This document shows, piece by piece, positions 1 to 6,862 of a stretch of DNA of 41,399 nucleotides. Location of the stretch: contig CAYMFD010000022.1 in the NCBI GenBank assembly GCA_964389475.1, positions 1 through 41,399 on the forward strand, written 5' to 3'. This DNA is from CAYMFD01 sp964389475. GTDB lineage: Bacteria; Bacteroidota; Bacteroidia; Chitinophagales; Saprospiraceae. Under the pieces are notes generated by a model, which saw only the letters and a program-made list of their open reading frames with translations, did no database searches and was not told where the DNA came from. Position numbers and translations under genes: made by a program. Within the stretch, counting starts at the first letter, position 1. Every line of letters begins with the position of its first letter.

Positions 1-791
1 GTGGCGGTACAGTACAAGCTGTTAAGTCTGCTGGTGCTTTTGACTTTACGGGTACAAATAGATATGGTATGATAGCCCTTAATGCCTACTTGCAGGGACC
101 ACTCAACGCAGCGGGTACATCGATGAGTACGGCGATCAACGGTATACTACCATTGACATCGCCATACACAGCTGGTGAGACTGTAGCGGCGATTCCTGCT
201 ACTGATATCGTAGACTGGGTAGAGATCGAGGTATACGACGCAGCCGCCTCTGGTGCCAATATGGTAGCATCGGCTAGTGCCTTCCTTAAGGACGATGGTT
301 CAGTAGTAGCACTATCGGGTGAGGGTGATCCGATTATCAAGAATGCTCCTGCGAGTGGATTTGTGGCAGTACGCCACCGTAACCACCTAGGTGTGATGCA
401 CGATGCAAGTACTGCCCTAAATGGTACGCAGACGGTAGACTTTACGAGTACGGGTACGAGTACTTTCGGTACAGATGCTCAGGCGAGTGTTGGTAGTAGT
501 AATGCTATGTGGGCAGGTGATGCAGATGGCAATAATGAGATAGTTTATTCGGGTGGACAAACCGATATCATTCCGATAGCTGCAGCAGTATTTACTGATC
601 CACTCAATTCTTCCTTTGATCCAACCTTTGTGTCTGTGGGCTATTCTGATGCAGATACTGACCTTAACGGAGAGATTGTGTACAGCGGTGGAACTACAGA
701 TATCATTAAGATTGCATTTTCAGTCTTCACTAATCCATCGAACATATCATTTGATCCCACGACTCCTTTGACAGGAACTATAGGAAACTAA
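1..791 (+). CDS. C-terminal end of a large secreted surface protein (5' truncated)
   Basis: The frame is open to the first base (codons in phase from position 3), so the true start lies outside the window and the ATG at 69 is internal. The visible part holds a conserved block (VRHRNHLGVM) that I recognise from the C-terminal regions of very large Bacteroidota adhesin-like proteins. It ends in two dockerin-like repeats, each with an acidic D-x-D-x-N-x-E stretch followed by IVYSGG and TDII. Such acidic loops often bind calcium, but that is inference here. No T9SS sorting domain follows. The next gene starts 5 nt downstream and does carry one, so the two are probably co-transcribed. The function is likely cell surface or matrix related; the exact role is unknown. 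Confidence 0.7.
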   Translation, partial: GGTVQAVKSAGAFDFTGTNRYGMIALNAYLQGPLNAAGTSMSTAINGILPLTSPYTAGETVAAIPATDIVDWVEIEVYDAAASGANMVASASAFLKDDGSVVALSGEGDPIIKNAPASGFVAVRHRNHLGVMHDASTALNGTQTVDFTSTGTSTFGTDAQASVGSSNAMWAGDADGNNEIVYSGGQTDIIPIAAAVFTDPLNSSFDPTFVSVGYSDADTDLNGEIVYSGGTTDIIKIAFSVFTNPSNISFDPTTPLTGTIGN

Positions 792-796
792 AAAAT

Positions 797-1906
797 ATGA
801 AAAAGATACAAATTAAGTTTTTGATTGCAGTTCTTTGCAGTCTTTTGACAATAACGGCATTCACTCAGTCGATTGAATTTGGTGTCTCAGCTACATCAAA
901 TGATAATGAAGTATTAGTACAGTTTCAATCACAAGGTGCTTATCCTGCAGGTCCTTTTAGTAGTTGGATAACGGGTGTGTTTAGCTTGCGTTATCCTAGT
1001 TCATTGTCTCCAGAGCTTGTTCAATCTGTCACCAATATTACAGGGTTCAATTTCCAGCCAGTCGGTGGATTTATTGCTGACGATGGAGGAGATGGTTGGA
1101 ATTATTTGAAATTTGAATTCAACGGTAATACCGCCGTTCCATTCTCGAATAATGAGTTGAAGGATATTCTTGTCTTATCTCTTATGCCAACTGCTACACA
1201 GCAAGTTGATTTTGAGATTTTAGACTCAACCAATCCTTGGGTAGATGCTAATAATGGTGATCCAGCTTTGCCCACTTTTCTAGGCAACCAGTTTAGTGGA
1301 TTGTTTAATGCAAGCGCTTCCATTACCCTCCCCATAACCATCACTTCCATCACAGCAACGAAACTCTCTGAGTCTTCTGCACGTGTAGACTGGACGACTA
1401 GCATCGAGCTTAATAGTTCACACTTCATCGTACAGCGGTCAGCAGACCTACGTAGCTGGGAGTCACTCGGTCGTGTAGAGGCAGCAGGTGATAGCAGAGA
1501 GATGATCGAATATAGCTTTATAGATAACACGATACCACGTACACTGCGGTCAGGTGACGGTACATTCTACTACCGTCTTGTAGCTGTAGATCTTGATGAG
1601 GCCTTTGAGATCAGCGAGGTACGGTCGTTGACATTTGATGTAATATCATCTATGATCAATGTATATCCTAATCCTACCAGCGACCTAGTCGTCGTAGACC
1701 TAGGCGACATGGAGGGTGATGCACAGTTGACGATGATGGACCTACAAGGCCGCGTCGTTTATACTATGCTAGCGACTGACGAGCACAATCGTATGCCTGT
1801 CATCAACCTCAAGGAGCATGGCTTTGAGGCTGGTACCTACCTCATCCGTATAGAAGACAAAACTACAGAGGCAGTAGAGACTCGCAAGGTCCTACTGATC
1901 GACTAG
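797..1906 (+). CDS. Secreted protein with T9SS type A C-terminal sorting domain
   Basis: The 369-residue product starts with a basic n-region and hydrophobic core (MKKIQIKFLIAVLCSLLTI) and a likely signal peptidase site near AFTQS. The N-terminal half is a beta-rich domain I do not recognise by name. Residues about 180-280 resemble a fibronectin type III-like module (SSARVDWTTSIELNSSHF, then FYYRLVAVDLD), often seen just before the sorting signal. The last 80 or so residues are a classic T9SS sorting domain: INVYPNPTSD, a central DLQGRVVY strand and the terminal GTYLIRIED...KVLL. The protein should cross the outer membrane by T9SS and be anchored or released at the surface. It follows the preceding surface protein gene by 5 nt, and a terminator at 1941 closes the unit. 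Confidence 0.85.
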   Translation: MKKIQIKFLIAVLCSLLTITAFTQSIEFGVSATSNDNEVLVQFQSQGAYPAGPFSSWITGVFSLRYPSSLSPELVQSVTNITGFNFQPVGGFIADDGGDGWNYLKFEFNGNTAVPFSNNELKDILVLSLMPTATQQVDFEILDSTNPWVDANNGDPALPTFLGNQFSGLFNASASITLPITITSITATKLSESSARVDWTTSIELNSSHFIVQRSADLRSWESLGRVEAAGDSREMIEYSFIDNTIPRTLRSGDGTFYYRLVAVDLDEAFEISEVRSLTFDVISSMINVYPNPTSDLVVVDLGDMEGDAQLTMMDLQGRVVYTMLATDEHNRMPVINLKEHGFEAGTYLIRIEDKTTEAVETRKVLLID

Positions 1907-1940
1907 TAGTAAAGACGGTTTTTTTCCAAAGACAGTAATA

Positions 1941-1974
1941 GGTCAGTAGCTCTCGTAGTTGCTGGCCTTTTTTT
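1941..1974 (+). terminator. Rho-independent terminator after the surface protein pair
   Basis: GGTCAGTAGC (1941-1950) pairs, with G-U pairs and one mismatch, with GTTGCTGGCC (1958-1967), and a run of seven T follows. It lies 35 nt after the stop codon of the T9SS cargo gene. Confidence 0.8.
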
Positions 1975-1979
1975 ATGAA

Positions 1980-2098
1980 GTGTGGTTTGCGGTGTGTGGT
2001 TTGCGGTCTGCGATGTGCGGTCTGTGATCTGCGGTTAGCGGTGTGCGGAATGTGGTGTGCGGTTTGCGGTGTAAGGTGTGTGGTCTGCGGTTAGCGGT
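1980..2098. repeat. Degenerate 7-nt tandem repeat array, 17 units (consensus NTGCGGT)
   Basis: Read in steps of seven from 1980, every unit fits kTGYGGT-like variants: GTGTGGT, TTGCGGT, CTGCGAT, GTGCGGT, TAGCGGT, GTAAGGT and others. There are 17 units (119 nt) with no phase slip. Units differ mainly at positions 1-2 and 4 while the GGT end is kept. The array begins right after the terminator of the upstream gene and is non-coding. Confidence 0.9.
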
Positions 2099-2190
2099 CG
2101 TCCAACTTGAAAGGCAAGGCCTCCTGCCCTGCGGCTGTTAGGTTACCTCAATTATGTAGCGGTACAGGGTTTCGATAGGCTCGATTACCG

Positions 2191-2239
2191 TAGCGGTGTG
2201 CGGTCTGCGAGGGTTAGTATGCGGTAAGTCTGTAATCTG
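2191..2239. repeat. Second short stretch of the NTGCGGT heptamer repeat
   Basis: Seven more heptamers follow in phase (TAGCGGT, GTGCGGT, CTGCGAG, GGTTAGT, ATGCGGT, AAGTCTG, TAATCTG). They decay towards the 3' end. They are separated from the first array by 92 nt of unique sequence (2099-2190) with no gene. Confidence 0.65.
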
Positions 2240-2332
2240 AAATTCGACTTCGGAATACTCGATCAATTTATAAACTCGTGTAGATTTTAATGCGCTGAAG
2301 GTATAAATGCGGCATCGCTAACGTAGGCACGT

Positions 2333-2395
2333 CTTACATCCAAAATCTTACATCTTACATCTTACATCTGACATCTGTATACCGAACACCGAATA
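2333..2395. repeat. Heptamer tandem repeat of a different family (CTTACAT), 9 units
   Basis: The units in 7-nt steps are CTTACAT, CCAAAAT, CTTACAT three times, CTGACAT, CTGTATA, CCGAACA, CCGAATA. The period matches the array at 1980 but the unit sequence is unrelated. It ends 13 nt before the stop codon of the minus-strand gene at 2409, in the intergenic space between convergent genes. Confidence 0.85.
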
Positions 2396-2408
2396 CTGTC
2401 CCTCCTCC

Positions 2409-3758
2409 TTACATCAACCTCGATACACCCAGACGCATGCTTAGCGAATGAATCCTGTTTTGGTTGGGTCCGATATGGACGCCAAGATTATGCATGTAGC
2501 CGGCAGAGAGCCGTACGTTGGTATTATCTGATATGCGTATCTCTGCGCCAGCGTCTATTGTAGCCGATAGAAACAGATTTTGCGCTAGACTACCACCTGA
2601 CAATAGGCCCGGGCTAAAGTCTTTTTCTGATAGTTGAAATTCCTTTCCGATCTCCTTACCATTGGTAATATCCACAGCCCTGACTACCCGTCTATTGGGC
2701 GACTGCTTCTCTTGCTTGACCTGGTAGTTGGTATTGACTACCCAGTTGGATGTAAGGCCAGCACTCACGAAGGCAGAGACCGCGCCTCTACTCGTATAGT
2801 GGTAGGAGAGGCTGAGGGGGATTTTGATGATGTCAAAACTGATGTCCGACAGACGAGCTGTGACGACCTGGCCCATATCATCGATATTAGTCTCAGAGAA
2901 CGGCCTAGGATCGTATGACTGCCTAGTGTAGGCAAGACCACTATTGATGTCAAAGCGACCTAGCCTTCTCCTGATGGTAAGGTCGACGGTATAACCCTGC
3001 TCAACCGTACTGTAGGCAGCCAGGCCCTTGTACACCACATCAGTAGGCGTATATATAAAGTCAGCATTCCTACTAAAACCTATACCTGCGAGCCATCCTG
3101 ATGGACGAGAGTCGCTAGGCTGGATCTCTAGAGAGTAGGGTTTACTAGGACCTAGACGTGCTGGCTCTGTACTAGCGATCGGTGGTGTAGTAGTAGCTAG
3201 TGGCGCGATTGTGATAGGTGACGCGATACTAGGTGTTTGATCTTTTGTGCTGTATGCCTCCGATATCGTAGTTCGTACTTGGCTATATGCTGGGTGTAGT
3301 ATCGGATACGTACTCGTACTACTAAGCTCTGGGGATGCCGTATGCTGGATGGTCCGGAGCGGTATGATGTCGTCTGTAGATCGCTGTAGTAGTAGCGTCG
3401 TGCTGGCGTCTGCCATAAGTATGGGCTGATCCATCGCTTGTGATAGGTCGCTCCATAGTCGAGAGGATACCCCATAGATACTCATGCATAGTAGTAGTAG
3501 TAGCAGCTCTGCTGACTTGATACTGAGGATCGTCTTGTGGCGGTCTCGTAGTCGTGTCTGTCTATCAGCAAATGATGACCAGTCTGGCTCATCATCATCG
3601 ACGAGGGCCCCCGCAGCCTGTGCGACACGGGTGTCTAGGGCTCTGTCGAGCTCCGCCTCCTGGTCCAGCCTATCTTGCATAGACTGCCAGTCGGGTGCTA
3701 GGCTATCCTCCTCTTGGAGTTTGCCCTTTAGTATTTCGTCGAAGTCTTCGTCTCTCAT
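2409..3758 (-). CDS. Putative sigma-factor partner: cytoplasmic N-terminus, one membrane helix, C-terminal barrel-like domain
   Basis: The start ATG overlaps the stop of the ECF sigma gene in an ATGA (3755-3758), so the two are translationally coupled. Residues 1-77 are acidic and hold two copies of a PDWxSxxDR-type motif (PDWQSMQDRL, PDWSSFADRQ), as in the cytoplasmic part of anti-sigma-like Bacteroidota proteins. A hydrophobic helix spans about 78-97 (rich in Leu). Residues about 120-205 are a Ser/Thr/Pro-rich linker. From about 215 the sequence alternates as in outer-membrane beta-barrel (PorT or OmpW-like) proteins, ending in a strand-like LSMRLGVSRLM. I infer an anti-sigma or envelope sensor. 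How one chain has both an inner-membrane helix and a barrel-like domain is unclear; the C-terminal part may instead be a periplasmic beta domain. Confidence 0.6.
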   Translation of the reverse strand: MRDEDFDEILKGKLQEEDSLAPDWQSMQDRLDQEAELDRALDTRVAQAAGALVDDDEPDWSSFADRQTRLRDRHKTILSIKSAELLLLLLCMSIYGVSSRLWSDLSQAMDQPILMADASTTLLLQRSTDDIIPLRTIQHTASPELSSTSTYPILHPAYSQVRTTISEAYSTKDQTPSIASPITIAPLATTTPPIASTEPARLGPSKPYSLEIQPSDSRPSGWLAGIGFSRNADFIYTPTDVVYKGLAAYSTVEQGYTVDLTIRRRLGRFDINSGLAYTRQSYDPRPFSETNIDDMGQVVTARLSDISFDIIKIPLSLSYHYTSRGAVSAFVSAGLTSNWVVNTNYQVKQEKQSPNRRVVRAVDITNGKEIGKEFQLSEKDFSPGLLSGGSLAQNLFLSATIDAGAEIRISDNTNVRLSAGYMHNLGVHIGPNQNRIHSLSMRLGVSRLM

Positions 3759-4315
3759 CGCTTAGTGATCCCATTCTTGAGTAGGATCGCCTTTAGTTTT
3801 GTTCTTGCCTTAACCAGGTTAGACCTTGATGTACTCTCCGTGATACCTAGCATGCTAGCTACTTCCTTGTGTGGGTATCCTTCGATTACGTATAGGTTAA
3901 ATACAGAACGATAGGCAGCGGTTAATTGCTGCAAGGCCAGCATTATTTCTTCTGTACTGAGGTGGGAGATCGCATCTGGATCGTGGCTACTCATGTCATA
4001 AACGGTGTCAATATCTTCCGTACGACGGCGTGTCTCTCTGCGATAGTAGTCGATACTGGTGTTGATCATGATACGCTTGATCCAGCTCTCTAGCGATGTG
4101 CCTGCTTGATACTTGCCTATATGTCTGAATACCTTGATAAAGCCCTCGTGTAGTATGTCTTGGGCATCCTGATCATTGTTGGCATAACGACGGCATATTG
4201 GCCGCATACTAGCGAAGAACGACTTGTAGAGGGTCTCTTGTGCCCACCTTTCGTTAGCGGCACAGGCGGCTATGAATGATTGTTCGTTTTGCTGGAGAGT
4301 AAGAGATAAGGCCAT
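3755..4315 (-). CDS. ECF-type RNA polymerase sigma factor
   Basis: This 186-residue protein has the two-domain layout of extracytoplasmic function sigma factors. Region sigma2 is about residues 28-98, with DAQDILHEGFIKVFRHI and SLESWIKRIMINTSIDYYRR. Region sigma4 is about 125-180, with a helix-turn-helix containing YPHKEVASMLGITESTSRS. It would direct RNA polymerase to a small regulon. The overlapping downstream membrane protein is the likely regulator. The start is the ATG at 4315. A TACTGTTTG sequence lies directly upstream, a TAnnTTTG box with one extra base, but it is so close to the ATG that I do not call it a promoter with confidence. Confidence 0.92.
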   Translation of the reverse strand: MALSLTLQQNEQSFIAACAANERWAQETLYKSFFASMRPICRRYANNDQDAQDILHEGFIKVFRHIGKYQAGTSLESWIKRIMINTSIDYYRRETRRRTEDIDTVYDMSSHDPDAISHLSTEEIMLALQQLTAAYRSVFNLYVIEGYPHKEVASMLGITESTSRSNLVKARTKLKAILLKNGITKR

Positions 4316-4463
4316 CGCAAACAGTATTAGAGGTCTAGCATAACATAATGCTCATGCTATTTTCCTAAAAATACGTCTTTCTGTATACAATTGAGGCTTT
4401 GCTTAACAGATTTTTACGTCACTTGTCTCGGCGGTGTTAATTTTTTTAGCATAATGTGCTGAA

Positions 4464-5198
4464 CTAGCTGTGACCTTGATGATCTTGTAGGTGTTCATAG
4501 GCGATGCGGCTGGCATCTTGCTCAGCGGACTTTTTGTTGTAATCATCGGACACGCCAGCTGTCTTACCCCCTATCACGACGGCAACCTTAAACCGGTCTC
4601 TCTTCTCGCTGCGATACTTGTCTACGAGCTTGTACTTAATCGATAGGTTATTCTTTTGGCAGTACTCGAGTAACTGACTCTTAAAGTTATCATCATGCGA
4701 CTCGAGTTTGTGGATGTCGAGGTACTTCATGAGGATCTCCTTGATCACGTATCTAGAAGTGGCCTTATACCCTCGCTCGAGGTACACGGCACCCACTACA
4801 GCCTCTAGGGCATTGCCCAGCATAGTCTTGCTCAGTTTGCCTTGCGAGTAGTCGACAAGTATGAGGTCTAGCCCCATATTGTCAGCCACCATATTGAGGG
4901 TCTTTCGCTTGACGATTTTGGATCGCATCTTGGTCAAGAACCCCTCGGCCTTAGTCGGGTATTTATTGTAGAGGTATTCTGCGACGATCGAGCTCAGGAT
5001 GGCATCTCCTAAGAATTCTAGCCGCTCATTGCTCTGACTCGATGCATCCTCCCCATTGTTCATTGATTTATGGTAGAATGCTCGTCTAAACAGTTTTAGG
5101 CTAGTAGGCACAAAGCCTAGCGTTGCGTATAGCTTGCGGGTTAACGCTTTGTCAGGAGACAAGAAGTAGTTGTAAAGTTTCTTTCCTAGCCGGATCAC
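4464..5198 (-). CDS. rnc: Ribonuclease III
   Basis: This double-strand-specific endonuclease processes rRNA precursors and structured mRNAs. The signature NERLEFLGDAILSSIVAEYL and the second metal-site helix (GNALEAVVGAVYLERGY) are present. The usual first Asp of the second site is Asn here (GNALE), a variant I recall from other Bacteroidota. A double-stranded RNA binding domain fills about residues 165-235 (FKSQLLEYCQKNN, ending in KKSAEQDASRIAYEHL). The length of 244 is normal. It starts 3 nt after the fabF stop, so it is the second gene of a fabF-rnc operon. Confidence 0.95.
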   Translation of the reverse strand: MIRLGKKLYNYFLSPDKALTRKLYATLGFVPTSLKLFRRAFYHKSMNNGEDASSQSNERLEFLGDAILSSIVAEYLYNKYPTKAEGFLTKMRSKIVKRKTLNMVADNMGLDLILVDYSQGKLSKTMLGNALEAVVGAVYLERGYKATSRYVIKEILMKYLDIHKLESHDDNFKSQLLEYCQKNNLSIKYKLVDKYRSEKRDRFKVAVVIGGKTAGVSDDYNKKSAEQDASRIAYEHLQDHQGHS

Positions 5199-5201
5199 GA
5201 A

Positions 5202-6443
5202 TTAGACAGTTTTGAAAACCACGCTGCTATTGTGACCCCCAAAGCCAAAGGTATTGCTGAGCATAACCTTGACGGATCGCTGCTGCGCCTCGTTAAATGT
5301 AAAATTGAGTTGGTTGTCTATTTCGGGGTCGTCGGTGTAATGGTTGATGGTAGGCGGTACAGCACCTTCATTGATGGCAATGATACCAGCTATAGCCTCT
5401 ATGGCACCAGCAGCTCCTAGGAGGTGGCCGGTCATAGACTTGGTCGAGCTGATATTGAGCTTGTAAGCGTGATCACCGAATACTTTTTTAATGGCGAGAC
5501 TCTCTGCTATATCGCCCAGGGGTGTAGAAGTGCCGTGGACATTGATATAGTCTACGTCCTCTGGTTGCAGCCCTGCGTCTTTTAGTGCTGCCTTCATAAC
5601 GTTGCGAGCTCCCAGCCCCTCTGGGTGTGGGGCTGTCATGTGGTAGGCATCAGCAGTAGCTGCGTAGCCGAGCACCTCAGCGTATATCGTGGCACCACGA
5701 GCTTTGGCGTTTTCGTAAGATTCGAGCACTAGGCATCCTGCTCCCTCGCCGAGAACGAAGCCATCGCGGTCTTTGTCAAATGGTCTTGAAGCTGTGAGTG
5801 GGTCGTCATTGCGTTCGCTGAGGGCCTTCATACTAGAGAATCCACCCATGCCTGCCTTAACCACGGCGGCCTCGCTACCGCCAGTGATCATAATATCTGC
5901 TCGACCTAGCTTGATATAATCTGCCGCTGTGCTGATGGCGTGGCTAGAGCTAGCGCAGGCGCTTACAGTGGAGAAGTTAGGTCCTCTAAAGTTGTACTTC
6001 ATACTGATGTGACCGGGTGCTATGTCAGCAATTAGCTTGGGTATAAGGAAGGGGCTGTACTTGGGGTCACCCTCTCTTAGGGTAGCTTCGGCCACATCAT
6101 GTTCTATAGTTTCGAAGCCTCCTATACCACTACCCCAGATGACACCACATCTATCTGGGTCTATTGCCTCTATGTCTAGACCCGAGTGTATGACTGCCTC
6201 CTCGGCTACCACCATGGCATAGTGGCTGTAAGGGTCCATCCTTCGTATGTCTCTCCTGTGTATGTGGTCTGCTGGATCAAAGTCCTTGAGCTCACATGCA
6301 AATCTTGTCTTAAAGCGACTCGCATCAAATCTCTTGATAGGTCCTGCACCGCTCTTGCCACTTAATAGGCCCTCTTTGTAAGCCTGGTAAGTATTGCCTA
6401 TCGGGGTGAGGGCCCCTAGACCTGTTACTACTACTCTTCTCAT
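5202..6443 (-). CDS. fabF: Beta-ketoacyl-ACP synthase II
   Basis: This enzyme condenses malonyl-ACP with acyl-ACP in fatty acid elongation. It is a full-length 413-residue thiolase-fold protein with all catalytic residues: Cys163 in TVSACASSSHAI, His303 in NVHGTSTPLGD and His340 in MTGHLLGAAGAIEA. The start MRRVVVTGLG is typical of the family. In many bacteria acpP lies directly upstream. Here it does not: the upstream neighbour is the divergent feoA. rnc follows at 3 nt. A good TTTG / TAnnTTTG promoter lies at 6484-6516. Confidence 0.96.
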   Translation of the reverse strand: MRRVVVTGLGALTPIGNTYQAYKEGLLSGKSGAGPIKRFDASRFKTRFACELKDFDPADHIHRRDIRRMDPYSHYAMVVAEEAVIHSGLDIEAIDPDRCGVIWGSGIGGFETIEHDVAEATLREGDPKYSPFLIPKLIADIAPGHISMKYNFRGPNFSTVSACASSSHAISTAADYIKLGRADIMITGGSEAAVVKAGMGGFSSMKALSERNDDPLTASRPFDKDRDGFVLGEGAGCLVLESYENAKARGATIYAEVLGYAATADAYHMTAPHPEGLGARNVMKAALKDAGLQPEDVDYINVHGTSTPLGDIAESLAIKKVFGDHAYKLNISSTKSMTGHLLGAAGAIEAIAGIIAINEGAVPPTINHYTDDPEIDNQLNFTFNEAQQRSVKVMLSNTFGFGGHNSSVVFKTV

Positions 6444-6483
6444 AAGTATGCGTTGTACTATAGTATTAGTGGTGTACGATCAG

Positions 6484-6516
6484 CAAAGCTAACAATCGTT
6501 AGCTAGTCATGACAAA
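6484..6516 (-). promoter_or_regulatory. Bacteroidota-type promoter of fabF with an inverted repeat over its -7 box
   Basis: On the minus strand TTTG (6516-6513) is followed after 21 nt by TAGCTTTG (6491-6484), matching the TTTG / TAnnTTTG consensus of primary sigma promoters in this phylum. GCTAAC-AATC-GTTAGC (6488-6503) is a perfect 6-bp inverted repeat that overlaps the -7 box. It could be an operator or just a hairpin. Confidence 0.6.
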
Positions 6517-6600
6517 AATAGCAATTCCGACCTCTATACCGATGGTTGTCGCTGATTGGTAATAATGAGCGGGCAAAACTACTAGCTGTCAGCGGACGTT

Positions 6601-6608
6601 TATCTTTG
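6601..6608 (+). promoter_or_regulatory. TAnnTTTG (-7) box of the feoAB promoter
   Basis: TATCTTTG fits the -7 consensus exactly and ends 21 nt before the ATG at 6630. It supports that ATG as the feoA start rather than the TTG at 6546, which would lie upstream of the transcript. No clear -33 TTG is seen. Confidence 0.6.
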
Positions 6609-6629
6609 CTAAAATCAGAGGCAAGACCT

Positions 6630-6857
6630 ATGACCCAACCGCTCAGCCAACTAGCATCTGCCACGCCTGCCATCGTAGAGTCTTACCTAGATGACAATGT
6701 CGCTGCACGACTTATATCACTAGGCGTAAGGCCACTGCAGGTCGTTAAGATCATCCGGTGGTCACCCCTAGGTGATGCGATCTACTTAACGTATGGCGGT
6801 AGTCAACTGGCCCTACGTCGAGCAGAGGCGGATAAGGTAATCGTGAGACCTATATAA
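6630..6857 (+). CDS. feoA: Ferrous iron transport protein A
   Basis: This 75-residue SH3-like cytosolic protein is needed for full activity of the FeoB channel. The family pattern is visible: a loop with VAARLISLGVRP, then VVKIIRWSPLGDAIYLTYGGSQLALRRAEADKVIV. I chose the ATG at 6630. An in-frame TTG at 6546 would add 28 residues, but those do not fit the family and lie upstream of the promoter box at 6601. feoB follows after 5 nt. An iron-responsive regulator is expected, and the only dyad nearby is at 6488-6503. Confidence 0.9.
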   Translation: MTQPLSQLASATPAIVESYLDDNVAARLISLGVRPLQVVKIIRWSPLGDAIYLTYGGSQLALRRAEADKVIVRPI

Positions 6858-6862
6858 TAGAT

